From the NCBI RefSeq assembly GCF_031845265.1, contig NZ_JAVRBG010000002.1, positions 62,001 through 126,000 of the forward strand: a stretch of DNA of 64,000 nucleotides, given 5' to 3'. The notes under the pieces were generated by a model that ran no database searches, was not told the origin of the DNA, and saw only the letters and a program-made list of their open reading frames with translations. Each line of letters begins with the position of its first letter. The first letter of the stretch is position 1. The stretch comes from Mesonia ostreae. Lineage in GTDB: Bacteria > Bacteroidota > Bacteroidia > Flavobacteriales > Flavobacteriaceae. The position numbers were made by a program, and so were the translations under genes. Below are positions 50,993 to 60,682 of the stretch, piece by piece.

Positions 50993-51499
50993 TTACCAGT
51001 CGGTTAGCGAAGCATTAAAAATATCTTGATTAATTCTTAAGTAAATTTCTTCTAAAGCGGAGTCTAAAGTTCCGCCAATTAATTGCTGATTGGCGGGATA
51101 ATCATAATAAAAGGAAAAACTTCGTTCAAAATCTTTTTCGGGGTCTTTATTGTTAAAAAACCTTACGTTAACTGCAATGGTTAACCTGTTTTGGGCTGCT
51201 GTATTTTGGCTGGTAGAAGTCATAGGTGCAATATAATACTGCGTAATTTCTCCCTCATATATTAAGTCTCCGCCCTCATTGGTTAAGCTCAAACTGGTTT
51301 GACTGTTGATAAAATCTTGCAATTGGTTGGTGAAAATTCTATCGATTCCTGGTTCTACTAAACTTGCGTTATTTTGGAAAAAGTTGACCTGAAAAGTTTC
51401 AGCATTACCAATATCTGCTCCAGAAAGCGAATAAATGCCACAACTAGAAAGCATGAATAGTACACTTGCTAAAAAACTAATTTTTAAAATTCTAAACAT
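50993..51499 (-). CDS. lptE: LPS-assembly lipoprotein LptE
   Basis: This 168-residue lipoprotein has a signal with lipobox 'LFMLSSC' (Cys20). The mature part starts 'GIYSLSGADIGNAETFQVNFFQNNASLVEPGIDRIFTNQLQDFI', the LptE-family pattern. LptE plugs the LptD barrel that inserts lipopolysaccharide into the outer leaflet; lptD is not in the window. It sits 10 bases after the sigma-54 activator gene and within the miaB-secG operon. Confidence 0.9.
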   Translation of the reverse strand: MFRILKISFLASVLFMLSSCGIYSLSGADIGNAETFQVNFFQNNASLVEPGIDRIFTNQLQDFINSQTSLSLTNEGGDLIYEGEITQYYIAPMTSTSQNTAAQNRLTIAVNVRFFNNKDPEKDFERSFSFYYDYPANQQLIGGTLDSALEEIYLRINQDIFNASLTDW

Positions 51500-51509
51500 A
51501 AGTTGTTTT

Positions 51510-52766
51510 TTACAAGTCGTATTGCTTAATTTTTCTATATAACGTACGTTCGCTAATGCCTAATTCATCTGCTGCGGCTTTTCGTTTGCCGCTGTGACGC
51601 TCTAGAGATTTTTTAATGAGTTCTAATTCTTTATCATGCAACGAAAGCGTTTCCTCTTCTTGAATTTCTTCCGCGAAAGCGTATTTATCTTCTTGGGAAG
51701 AAGGATTGCTTTTTTCAGGAATTTGAAGTACTTCCATTTGCTCTTCTAACTCTTCTTCGTATTGTTCTTGTTCTTCAGAATCGCCGTAAATTTTTTGGAT
51801 GAGACTTTCATTGTCATTTTTTACCTCATCATTATTTCCGTTACGCATCAATTCCAGCGTAAGCTTCTTTAAATCATTAAGGTCGCTTTTCATATCAAAA
51901 AGCACTTTATAAAGAATTTCGCGCTCATTACTGAAGTCACTCTCTTTCTTTTTATCGTTGATCACCGCAGGAAGGTTGGAGCCTTGATGGGGTAAATACG
52001 ATTGTAGCGTATTTGAAGTAATTTGTCTTTCTTGCTCCAAGACAGAAACTTGCTCGGCTACATTTCTTAACTGTCTAATATTCCCGGCCCAATGGTATTT
52101 TAAAAGCATTTTTACACCTTCCTCGTCTAATTTTACTGCGGGCATTTTATATTTTAAAGCAAAATCTGAAGCAAACTTTCTAAACAATAAATGAATATCC
52201 TCTTTGCGATCTCTTAGCGGCGGAAGGTTAATTTCTACAGTGCTTAAGCGGTAATATAAATCTTCTCTAAACTTCTCTTTTTTGATGGCTTCAAACATCT
52301 CTACATTGGTCGCCGCCACAATGCGTACATTGGTTTTTTGTACTTTAGAAGAACCTACTTTAATAAATTCTCCGTTTTCTAGAACACGTAACAAACGAAC
52401 TTGCGTGGTAAGCGGCAATTCTCCTACTTCATCTAAAAAGATGGTTCCGCCATCGGCTACTTCAAAATAACCGCTGCGGTTTTGCGTAGCTCCCGTAAAA
52501 GCACCTTTCTCGTGCCCAAAAAGTTCACTATCAATAGTGCCTTCTGGAATAGCACCACAGTTTACGGCAATGTATTTGCCATGTTTTCTATGTGATAATG
52601 AATGAATAATTTTAGGAATACTTTCTTTTCCTACACCACTTTCTCCTGTAACCAATACAGAAATATCTGTAGGAGCTACCTGAATAGATTTTTCTATAGC
52701 GCGGTTAAGGCTTGGGTCGTTTCCTATAATGCCAAAACGTTGTTTTGTTGCTTGAACAGATTCCAT
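51510..52766 (-). CDS. Sigma-54-dependent transcriptional activator without sensor domain
   Basis: This 418-residue protein starts directly with the AAA+ central domain: Walker A 'GESGVGKES' (41-49), the sigma-54-contacting 'GAFTGAT' loop (88-94), 'GGTIFLDEVGELP' and 'RIVAATN'. A charged linker (about 265-370) with Glu-rich repeats leads to a Fis-type helix-turn-helix (about 378-418; 'KRKAAADELGISERTLYRKIKQY'). There is no N-terminal receiver, GAF or PAS domain, so it may be controlled by its linker, by partner proteins or by its level. A copy of the 12-base repeat lies in the linker. It is downstream of miaB by 3 bases. Confidence 0.9.
   Translation of the reverse strand: MESVQATKQRFGIIGNDPSLNRAIEKSIQVAPTDISVLVTGESGVGKESIPKIIHSLSHRKHGKYIAVNCGAIPEGTIDSELFGHEKGAFTGATQNRSGYFEVADGGTIFLDEVGELPLTTQVRLLRVLENGEFIKVGSSKVQKTNVRIVAATNVEMFEAIKKEKFREDLYYRLSTVEINLPPLRDRKEDIHLLFRKFASDFALKYKMPAVKLDEEGVKMLLKYHWAGNIRQLRNVAEQVSVLEQERQITSNTLQSYLPHQGSNLPAVINDKKKESDFSNEREILYKVLFDMKSDLNDLKKLTLELMRNGNNDEVKNDNESLIQKIYGDSEEQEQYEEELEEQMEVLQIPEKSNPSSQEDKYAFAEEIQEEETLSLHDKELELIKKSLERHSGKRKAAADELGISERTLYRKIKQYDL
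51669..51680 (+). repeat. 12-base near-palindrome, copy 5
   Basis: TTCCGCGAAAGC on plus; the gene-sense (minus) strand reads GCTTTCGCGGAA, in frame A-F-A-E. It lies in the linker of the sigma-54 activator gene. Confidence 0.7.
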
Positions 52767-52769
52767 AAA

Positions 52770-54215
52770 TTAATTATTATCTGAATATCCTACTGGGGTT
52801 CCTATAAGTGTTGCACTGGTGCAATCTTCTACTTTTACCATCACAAAATCGCCTACTTTATAATTTTCTTTAGGGAAAACGATGGTCGTATTTTGTGTAT
52901 TTCTTCCACTCCAGTGTAAATCAGATTTTTTAGATTCCTTTTCTATAAGTACTTCTTCTATCTTGCCTAAATGCTGTTGTGTGCTTTCTGCAGCAAGTTC
53001 TCGTTGTAAGCTTATAATTTCTGCCAAACGGCGTTGCTTGATTTCTTTAGAAACATCATCTTCTAGTTTTCTTCCAGCCATAGTTCCTGGACGTTCAGAA
53101 TATGCGTACATAAATCCGAAGGAATATTTCACTCTTCTCATTAAAGAAAGCGTGTCTTGGTGATCTTCTTCGGTTTCAGTAGGAAATCCGGCAATCATAT
53201 CTTGAGAGATGGAACACTCTGGAAGGATTCTTTTAATATTGTCAATCAATTCAAAATATTGCTCTCTGGTATGCAAACGGTTCATGGCTTTTAACACCCG
53301 ATTGCTTCCACTTTGTACGGGAAGGTGAATGGATTTACATATATTTTTATGTCTAGCCATAGTTTCAATCACATCTAAAGTCATATCCTGCGGATTGGAG
53401 GTAGAAAACCGAATACGCATTTTAGGATGTGCTTTGGCAACCGTTTCTAGCAAAGCCGAAAAATGTACCGCCGTAGCTTTTTGCATCTCGCTGGCTTTTT
53501 CAAAGTCTTTTTTGAGTCCGCCGCCATACCACAAATAGCTGTCTACATTTTGTCCTAGCAAAGTGATTTCTTTAAAACCTTTATTCACTAAATCTTGTAC
53601 TTCTTCTAAAATACTTTGCGGATCTCTGCTTCGTTCTCTCCCACGAGTAAACGGAACCACGCAAAAAGTACACATATTATCGCAACCCCGAGTGATAGAC
53701 ACGTAAGCCGAAACTCCGTTAGATTGAAGCCTTACGGGAGAAATATCTCCGTAAGTCTCTTCTTTAGAAAGAATCACGTTTACCGCACTTCTTCCTTCTT
53801 CTACTTCTTTTATAAGATTGGGAAGGTCTTTATAAGCATCTGGTCCTACGACCAAATCGACAATTTTTTCTTCGTCTAGAAATTTCTCTTTTAAACGCTC
53901 GGCCATACAACCTAAAACGCCCACTTTCATTTTAGGGTTGATTTTCTTTACCGCATTGTATTTTTCTAAACGCTTACGTACCGTTTGTTCGGCTTTATCT
54001 CGAATAGAACAGGTATTGACCAAAACCAAATCTGCTTCTTCTAGTTTTTGAGTGGTATTAAAACCATCTTTGGTAAGAATGGAAGCTACGACTTCACTGT
54101 CGCTAAAATTCATTTGGCAACCGTAACTTTCTATAAATAATTTTTTAGTATTGGTTTCTTTTCCTTCTAAAACGAGGGAATTACCTTGGCTGCTTTCGTT
54201 AATAACCTTCTCCAT
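52770..54215 (-). CDS. miaB: tRNA-2-methylthio-N6-dimethylallyladenosine synthase MiaB
   Basis: This 481-residue radical-SAM methylthiotransferase adds a methylthio group to i6A37 of tRNA. The N-terminal MTTase domain has the auxiliary-cluster cysteines Cys33, Cys69 and Cys103. The radical-SAM core has 'TRGCDNMCTFC' (Cys178, Cys182, Cys185), and the C-terminal TRAM domain ends 'VEDCTSATLIGTPVGYSDNN'. Length and motifs are complete. It is the first gene of a minus-strand operon with the sigma-54 activator, lptE, a TPR protein and secG. Confidence 0.97.
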   Translation of the reverse strand: MEKVINESSQGNSLVLEGKETNTKKLFIESYGCQMNFSDSEVVASILTKDGFNTTQKLEEADLVLVNTCSIRDKAEQTVRKRLEKYNAVKKINPKMKVGVLGCMAERLKEKFLDEEKIVDLVVGPDAYKDLPNLIKEVEEGRSAVNVILSKEETYGDISPVRLQSNGVSAYVSITRGCDNMCTFCVVPFTRGRERSRDPQSILEEVQDLVNKGFKEITLLGQNVDSYLWYGGGLKKDFEKASEMQKATAVHFSALLETVAKAHPKMRIRFSTSNPQDMTLDVIETMARHKNICKSIHLPVQSGSNRVLKAMNRLHTREQYFELIDNIKRILPECSISQDMIAGFPTETEEDHQDTLSLMRRVKYSFGFMYAYSERPGTMAGRKLEDDVSKEIKQRRLAEIISLQRELAAESTQQHLGKIEEVLIEKESKKSDLHWSGRNTQNTTIVFPKENYKVGDFVMVKVEDCTSATLIGTPVGYSDNN

Positions 54216-54535
54216 AATCTAATGTACTCCTAAAATTGAAAAGGCAAAGATACAATGAAAAGCAAACTCTGACAAACTGACAGACTAAGTTTTTAAAACT
54301 TCTTTTTTCTATACGGAATAAGTGAAGAAATAGTGGTAAAAGGTGTATACGAACATCTTGAAAATAGCTTAACCTTTATAGCTTTCCGTAAAGTAATTTC
54401 AACTTATTATATTTTTAATGATTAAGGATGAGTTTTTCTGCAAAGAAGATTGCAGCAAAATGGGTTTTAAAATTTTTAACCTCATAAGAAGCAACCTTTT
54501 AGCAATTGTAGTATCTTTAAATAAAATATCTATTC
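54216..54535. other. 320-base divergent region between miaB and the LVIVD lipoprotein gene
   Basis: It carries the miaB promoter at 54245-54275 on the minus strand and, on the plus strand, TATCTTTA at 54512-54519 (one mismatch from TAnnTTTG), 16 bases before the LVIVD gene. I see no ORF of note and no RNA gene in the rest. Confidence 0.6.
54245..54275 (-). promoter_or_regulatory. Promoter of the miaB operon
   Basis: On the minus strand TTG (plus 54273-54275), 20 bases, then TATCTTTG (plus 54245-54252) fully matches the Bacteroidota consensus, 29 bases before the miaB start. Confidence 0.75.
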
Positions 54536-55753
54536 ATGAAAAAATTAGCTTTTTTAATAGTTTGTTTGCTTTCACTTGTTGCTTGTGATAAAGATGATGC
54601 AAATCAATCAGAACTTCGTGAAGTACAAGTGGCTGTTCCAGAAACCATGCCTTTAACAGATTTTCGAGCGATGGTAAATGTAGAAGAACCCGCAGCTATT
54701 GAAGAGTCTGGGAAAATCTATACCTATCAAAACCTTATTTTTATAAACGACAATCTAAAAGGAGTCCATGTTCTAGACAATTCTAATCCAGAAAACCCAG
54801 TAAAAAAAGCTTTTATTCGTATTCCTCAAAATACAGATGTGGCAGTTAAAGACGATTTGCTTTACGCTAATAGCGGAATAGATTTAGTAGTATTTGATAT
54901 TTCAGACATCAATAATATCCAGTTGCAAAACACCATAGAAGATGTTTTTGAAGCGATTAATCTACCAATTCCTGCAGAAGCAGATTATGCAGATTATGGG
55001 AATGTAGATTTTTCTGAAGAAGTGGTGGTGGGATATTCTTTAAGAACAGATTTTATAGAAGTTCAAGTCGATATTATGGTAAACGAAAGTGCAGATTTTT
55101 CTTCGGGCACGGGAGGTTCTTTAGCTAGATTCAATATTGTGAAAAATTATCTTTACACCGTTACCCCAAATGAGCTGCATATCTTCGATATTACAAATCC
55201 AGCAAATGCCGTCGAGGTAAATTCGGAATATGTAGGTTGGGATATTGAAACCATTTTTAGTCTAGACAATTACCTTTATTTGGGTAGCGCTAGCGGAATG
55301 TACATTTATAATATAGACAATGCTACCAATCCAACGTATGTGTCAGAAATTAGTCATATTATGGGTTGTGATCCTGTGGTGGTGCAAGGCGATATGGCTT
55401 ATGTTACGATAAGAGGAGGTAATTTATGCGGACAGGATTTGAGTCAGTTAGAAGTGGTTAATATTTCAGATAAAACGAATCCGTTTCGTGCTAGCACTTA
55501 TGAAATGGAGGAGCCTTATGGCTTGGGCATTAAAGACAACTTCTTATTTGTGTGTGATGGCAGCTTTGGCTTAAAAGTGTATGATACAACAAACACCCCA
55601 GAGCTTACTTTAATAGATCATTTTGAAGAAATAGAAACTTTTGATGTGATTCCTTTAGAAGAAGTTTTGTTAATGGTGGGCGGAAATCAATTATCGCAGT
55701 ATAAATATACAGAAAGCGGCATAGAATTGTTAAGCACTTTTAATATGAACTAG
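54536..55753 (+). CDS. LVIVD-repeat lipoprotein
   Basis: This 405-residue protein has a lipoprotein signal (LLSLVAC, Cys17) followed by an acidic linker. Beta-propeller-like repeats of the LVIVD type cover most of the rest: 'VHVLDNSNPENPVKKAFIRI', 'LVVFDISDINNIQLQN', 'LHIFDITNPANAVEV', 'MYIYNIDNATNPTYVSEI', 'LEVVNISDKTNPF' and 'LKVYDTTNTPELTLIDHF'. Each repeat has a D(I/N)xxxxxP core. Such proteins sit at the outer membrane, and their ligands are generally unknown. It is probably monocistronic. Confidence 0.85.
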   Translation: MKKLAFLIVCLLSLVACDKDDANQSELREVQVAVPETMPLTDFRAMVNVEEPAAIEESGKIYTYQNLIFINDNLKGVHVLDNSNPENPVKKAFIRIPQNTDVAVKDDLLYANSGIDLVVFDISDINNIQLQNTIEDVFEAINLPIPAEADYADYGNVDFSEEVVVGYSLRTDFIEVQVDIMVNESADFSSGTGGSLARFNIVKNYLYTVTPNELHIFDITNPANAVEVNSEYVGWDIETIFSLDNYLYLGSASGMYIYNIDNATNPTYVSEISHIMGCDPVVVQGDMAYVTIRGGNLCGQDLSQLEVVNISDKTNPFRASTYEMEEPYGLGIKDNFLFVCDGSFGLKVYDTTNTPELTLIDHFEEIETFDVIPLEEVLLMVGGNQLSQYKYTESGIELLSTFNMN

Positions 55754-56004
55754 TCTGTTCTTCTATTTCTGAAAAACTTCAACATATTTTAATCCTCTAT
55801 AACTAGTCTTTATTTTTATATCGAGCCAGTGCGTTTAAATGCTTCATCCATTTTTTTTCTACACTTAGATTAGAAAGTTTCTCTACTATTATGTCAGTAT
55901 TCTATTTTTTTACTGATTACTTTTGTGGCGAATGATTTCAGAAGTAATCCATACTGCTCTTTTATTTTAGCTGGAGATAATTCTGAATTTATAGAAATTA
56001 AATA

Positions 56005-57948
56005 TTGAAAAATACCTTACTCCTTTTACTAATATTATTCTTGAGTGCAAGAATTTGCGCTCAGGATAAAAAAACGCTTCGGGATAGTATTGCTCAAGAC
56101 ACCATTGTAGTTAAAAATAGCAAAGGCCAAGATAGTTTGGTTTTGTATAAAAATATAAAGAACTATTCTAAGCAAAGAAAGTTTACTAAAATGTTACACA
56201 AATGGATTTTTCGCAGCTCTAAGCCTAAATCCAATACTGAAGAAAATCAACAAAACCTTCCAAATTATAAACCTTATCAAGATAAAGTTATTCGGAATAT
56301 TGTGATTCGCAGTCACGATCCCTTTGGTTACTCCGTTGATGATACGATTCCCGATCCTCGCAACTGGTTTGAGAAAACAGGCAATACGATCCACGTTAAA
56401 ACCAATAAAGGAACGGTTAAGAAATTCTTATTATTTAAAGAAGGAGAAACGATAGATACCTTAGTAATTCAAGAAACTGCCCGTCTTCTAAGGAAGCAAA
56501 ATTATATTCGTAAAGTGAGAATTCTTCCAAGACCCATACAAAATTCTAAAGATTCTTTAGATGTGGTAGTTGAGGTTTTAGATTCTTGGAGTCTTATCCC
56601 TAGAGGAAGTTTTTCGGGTACGCGAACAAGATTAGGCTTGCGAGAACGTAATTTTGCAGGAACGGGACATCGGCTGAGTATGAAATATGCAAAACGTCTT
56701 TCTGATGGGAGTACTGGTTTTGAAACGGTATATACGGTCCCTAATATTCAAAATACATTTATCGATATTACTGGGAAATATGCTTTTGATTTAAATCAAT
56801 ACTATGATCATTTTGTTGCCGTTAATAGGGAATTCTACTCGCCATTAGCCCGTTGGGCGGGAGGTGCATTTATTCAAGAACGTTTCTTAGGACGACCTTT
56901 TCCTAAAGACAGTGCTATTTATACCAACCAAGATTTTAAATATCTTTATCAAAATTATTGGGGAGCTTATGCTTTTCCTTTATTAAAAGGAAATTCTGAA
57001 GCAGAACGTACCACAAGTTTAATTGTAGGCTTGCGGTCTTTTTTTCTAAATTATAATGAAACGCCAGCGAGAGTATATGATAGTATTCGTTATTTTTCTA
57101 ATGAACGTTTTTATCTTACCAGTGTTGGGATAACTTCTAGACAGTTTGTGGAAGATAGTTATATTTTTAGGGATGGGGAAATAGAAGATGTACCCGTAGG
57201 AGCGCTTTTTTCAGTAACCGCAGGGGTTCAACGAAAAAATAAAAGAAACCGTTTCTATTCGGGATTGCGTGCCTCTTATGGTGATTACTCTAATTATGGT
57301 TTTATGAGTGCTAATTTTGAGTTGGGAACATTTTTCAATGGTTCGCGTGCAGAGCAAACTACACTAAGTTTGAAGGCAAATTACTTTAGTAATCTTTTAG
57401 ATTTAGGTAAAGGATGGAAAATGCGGCAATTTGTAAAACCGCAATTGGTTTTAGGCTTTAATAGATTAGATTCTGAAATAGATCGTATTGGGCTTAATGA
57501 AAATCCCTACTTTAAAGGTGTAAATAGCTATAATTACTTAAACTACGGAAGAAGGTACAAGTATATAGATTATGATAATGGGAATATTCATGGCTTTAAA
57601 AGTCCTGCAAACGGCACGCGAAAGTATGTGCTAGATTTGCAAACTCAATTCTACTCTCCTTGGAATTTTTGGGGATTTCGGTTTAATCCTTTCGTGCACG
57701 CCAGCGTAGGGATTTTAGCAGGATATGACAACGCCTACGCGAGCAATGAATTGTTTTCATCATTTGGAGCTGGTTTTATTATTCGTAATGATTACTTGGT
57801 CTTCGATTCGTTTCAGATTTCCTTCTCTTACTATCCAACCATGCCCAGTGAAGGAAATAACATCATCAATACCAACAGCTTTAGAGGTGAAGATTTTGGC
57901 TTTCAAGATTTTCGTTTAGGAGAACCTAGACAAGTGATTTTTGAGTAG
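56005..57948 (+). CDS. BamA/TamA-like outer-membrane protein with a single POTRA domain
   Basis: This 647-residue protein has a signal peptide (about 1-20, ICA-Q). A linker with 'YKPYQDKVIRNIVIRSHDPFGYS' precedes one POTRA-like region (about 90-195; 'KFLLFKEGETIDTLVIQETARLLRKQNYIRKVRILPRP' and 'DVVVEVLDSWSLIP'). A 16-strand-type barrel follows to the end. It is shorter than BamA and has one POTRA, like other Omp85 relatives in Bacteroidota whose substrate is unknown. The start is a TTG at 56005; no ATG gives the signal peptide in frame. The 251 bases upstream show nothing recognisable. Confidence 0.75.
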   Translation: MKNTLLLLLILFLSARICAQDKKTLRDSIAQDTIVVKNSKGQDSLVLYKNIKNYSKQRKFTKMLHKWIFRSSKPKSNTEENQQNLPNYKPYQDKVIRNIVIRSHDPFGYSVDDTIPDPRNWFEKTGNTIHVKTNKGTVKKFLLFKEGETIDTLVIQETARLLRKQNYIRKVRILPRPIQNSKDSLDVVVEVLDSWSLIPRGSFSGTRTRLGLRERNFAGTGHRLSMKYAKRLSDGSTGFETVYTVPNIQNTFIDITGKYAFDLNQYYDHFVAVNREFYSPLARWAGGAFIQERFLGRPFPKDSAIYTNQDFKYLYQNYWGAYAFPLLKGNSEAERTTSLIVGLRSFFLNYNETPARVYDSIRYFSNERFYLTSVGITSRQFVEDSYIFRDGEIEDVPVGALFSVTAGVQRKNKRNRFYSGLRASYGDYSNYGFMSANFELGTFFNGSRAEQTTLSLKANYFSNLLDLGKGWKMRQFVKPQLVLGFNRLDSEIDRIGLNENPYFKGVNSYNYLNYGRRYKYIDYDNGNIHGFKSPANGTRKYVLDLQTQFYSPWNFWGFRFNPFVHASVGILAGYDNAYASNELFSSFGAGFIIRNDYLVFDSFQISFSYYPTMPSEGNNIINTNSFRGEDFGFQDFRLGEPRQVIFE

Positions 57949-58120
57949 ATTTAGATATCATTAGCTATTCGTTTTTAAGGATTTTGAGATAGATTAATTT
58001 TTTTTTCGTTATGATTGCAGCAGATGCTAATAGGTAGAGAAATAAGCTTTTAAAAGATCTTTATACAGCAATAAAAATTATTGAAGTCAAAAGAAAAAGC
58101 TGCATTTTAAAAATTTCATA

Positions 58121-58128
58121 TACTTTTG
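58121..58128 (+). promoter_or_regulatory. Candidate -7 promoter element for topA
   Basis: TACTTTTG matches TAnnTTTG 20 bases before the topA ATG. A clear -33 TTG is not seen. Confidence 0.45.
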
Positions 58129-58148
58129 CAATTCGAAAAACAACTATT

Positions 58149-60680
58149 ATGGCGAAGAATTTAGTGATTGTGGAGTCCCCTGCGAAGGCGAAAACCATTG
58201 AAAAGTTTTTAGGGAAAGATTATAAGGTAGAGTCTAGTTTTGGACATATTGCAGATCTTCCTACAAAAGAATTAGGGGTAGATGTAGAAAAAGATTTTAA
58301 ACCTAAATATGTAGTTAGCAAAGACAAAAAAGATGTTGTTAGAAAATTAAAAAAGCTAGCAGACAGTTCAGAGTTGGTTTGGCTGGCTAGTGATGAAGAC
58401 CGTGAAGGAGAAGCGATCGCTTGGCATTTAGCCGAAGAATTAAAGCTAGATAAAGATAAAACCAGACGTATTGTTTTTCACGAAATTACCAAAAATGCCA
58501 TCCTTAAGGCCATAGAGAATCCTAGAGAAATAGATTATAATTTGGTAAATGCTCAGCAAGCGAGACGAGTTTTAGACCGTTTGGTAGGCTATGAGCTTTC
58601 ACCTGTTTTGTGGAGAAAAGTAAAAGGAGGTTTATCTGCGGGAAGGGTACAATCGGTTTCTGTGCGATTAATCGTAGAGCGTGAACGCGAGGTACTCGAT
58701 TTTACAACTGAGGCTTCTTTTAGAATAGATGCTGAATTTTCTACTTCGGAAGGAAAAAGTTTTAAAGCTAAAATTCCGAAGAACTTTCCGAGTAAAGAAA
58801 AAGCAGAAGCTTTCTTAAAAGAAAATATAGGCGCCAACTTTAAGGTAGCAGACCTTACCAAAAAGCCAGCAAAAAAATCTCCTGCTCCGCCGTTTACTAC
58901 TTCTACATTACAACAAGAAGCGGCAAGAAAATTATATTTTTCGGTGAGTAAGACCATGAACATGGCGCAACGTTTATATGAAGCTGGTCATATTACGTAT
59001 ATGAGAACCGATAGTGTTAACCTTTCCGATGAAGCTAAAAAAGGCGCCGCACACGAGATCAATTCCGCCTACGGCGAAAAATATTTAAAAGCTAGAAATT
59101 ATAAAGGGAAATCTAAAGGCGCACAAGAAGCGCACGAGGCAATAAGACCTACGCATTTTGAAAACCATAGCGTTCCTGCAGAAAGAGACCAACAACGTTT
59201 GTATGAGTTGATTTGGAAAAGAGCCATCGCCTCCCAAATGAGCGATGCGCAATTGGAGCGAACCAATGTAAAAATTGATGCCGATAAGCACGCGAAGCAA
59301 TTTACAGCAAATGGGGAGATGCTTAAGTTTGATGGATTTTTAAAAGTGTACCTAGAAGGAAAAGATGATGAAGAGGAAGAGCAAGCAGGATTGCTGCCCG
59401 CAATGAAAAACGGAGATGCATTAAAAAATAGCTTTATTACTGCGACAGAGCGATTTACAAGACCGCCATCGCGGTATACAGAAGCATCTTTAGTGAAAAA
59501 GTTAGAAGAACTGGGGATTGGAAGACCGTCTACGTATGCGCCAACGATTTCTACCATTCAAAACAGAAAGTATATAGAAAAAGGATCTATTGACGGTAAA
59601 GAGCGAGAATACGTGAAATTTAAGCTTAAAGCCGATAAAATTGTTGAAAAGACCTTAACGGAAATGGTGGGGAGTGATAAAGGAAAATTAATCCCAACCG
59701 ATGTAGGTATGGTGGTAAATGATTTCTTGGTGCAACACTTTAGCAACATTTTAGATTACAACTTTACAGCAAAAGTAGAGCAAGACTTTGATGATATTGC
59801 CGAAGGAAATGAAAAGTGGACAGAGATGATGAACGAGTTTTATGACGAGTTTCATCCTACGGTTAAAGACGTTGCCGAAAATGCAGAGCGCGAAGTGGGA
59901 GAACGCGTTTTAGGAAAAGACCCTAAAAGCGGTAAGCCTGTAAGTGCAAGGTTAGGAAAATTTGGACCTATGGTTCAAATAGGAAGTGTTGAAGATGAAG
60001 AGAAACCACAATTTGCCAGCTTAGGGCCAGACCAAACCTTAGGAAATATTACCTACGAGCAAGCGATGGATTTGTTTAAACTTCCTAAGAAGGTAGGAGA
60101 ATACGAAGGTGAAAAAGTAGAAGTAAATAACGGTCGTTATGGACCTTATGTACGCTACGGGAAAAAATATGTGTCTTTAGATAAAGGAGAAGATCCTTTA
60201 GATGTTTCTTTTGATAGAGCGATGGAGTTGATTAAAGCTAAAGAAAAGGCAGATGCTCCTATTTATGAATATGAAGGTATGGGAGTTCAAAAAGCTGTAG
60301 GAAGATTTGGTCCTTACTTAAAGTGGAACAATATTTTTATCAACGTTAATAAAAAATACGATTTCGATAATTTATCAGAAGATGATATAATTGAGCTTAT
60401 AGAAGATAAAAAGAAGAAAGAGCGAGATAAAGTGATTCATAACTGGGAAGATGAGGGTATTCGTGTAGAGAAAGCTCGCTGGGGACGATTTAAAGTAATT
60501 AAGGGAAAAACTAAAATAGAACTACCTAAAACTACAGATGCTGCTGCATTGACGCTTGATGAGGTGAAAGAAATGATCGAGAAGAAAGCACCAAAGAAAA
60601 AAGCCACTAAAAAGAAAGCTGCGAAAAAGAAGAAAACTCCCACAAAGAAAAAGACAACCACTAAAAAAACTAAAAAATAA
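58149..60680 (+). CDS. topA: DNA topoisomerase I
   Basis: This 843-residue type IA topoisomerase relaxes negative supercoils. The N-terminal Toprim domain 'LVIVESPAKAKTIEKFLG', the nucleotide-binding 'DEDREGEAIAWHL', and the active-site Tyr284 in 'ITYMRTDSVNL' are all present. The C-terminal part has two topoisomerase zinc-ribbon-like repeats lacking cysteines ('FGPMVQIG', 'YGPYVRYG', 'FGPYLKWN'), as is common in Bacteroidota. It ends in a highly basic tail of about 40 residues (Lys/Thr repeats) that could hold DNA. The arginase-fold gene starts two bases after its stop codon. Confidence 0.97.
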   Translation: MAKNLVIVESPAKAKTIEKFLGKDYKVESSFGHIADLPTKELGVDVEKDFKPKYVVSKDKKDVVRKLKKLADSSELVWLASDEDREGEAIAWHLAEELKLDKDKTRRIVFHEITKNAILKAIENPREIDYNLVNAQQARRVLDRLVGYELSPVLWRKVKGGLSAGRVQSVSVRLIVEREREVLDFTTEASFRIDAEFSTSEGKSFKAKIPKNFPSKEKAEAFLKENIGANFKVADLTKKPAKKSPAPPFTTSTLQQEAARKLYFSVSKTMNMAQRLYEAGHITYMRTDSVNLSDEAKKGAAHEINSAYGEKYLKARNYKGKSKGAQEAHEAIRPTHFENHSVPAERDQQRLYELIWKRAIASQMSDAQLERTNVKIDADKHAKQFTANGEMLKFDGFLKVYLEGKDDEEEEQAGLLPAMKNGDALKNSFITATERFTRPPSRYTEASLVKKLEELGIGRPSTYAPTISTIQNRKYIEKGSIDGKEREYVKFKLKADKIVEKTLTEMVGSDKGKLIPTDVGMVVNDFLVQHFSNILDYNFTAKVEQDFDDIAEGNEKWTEMMNEFYDEFHPTVKDVAENAEREVGERVLGKDPKSGKPVSARLGKFGPMVQIGSVEDEEKPQFASLGPDQTLGNITYEQAMDLFKLPKKVGEYEGEKVEVNNGRYGPYVRYGKKYVSLDKGEDPLDVSFDRAMELIKAKEKADAPIYEYEGMGVQKAVGRFGPYLKWNNIFINVNKKYDFDNLSEDDIIELIEDKKKKERDKVIHNWEDEGIRVEKARWGRFKVIKGKTKIELPKTTDAAALTLDEVKEMIEKKAPKKKATKKKAAKKKKTPTKKKTTTKKTKK

Positions 60681-60682
60681 GT

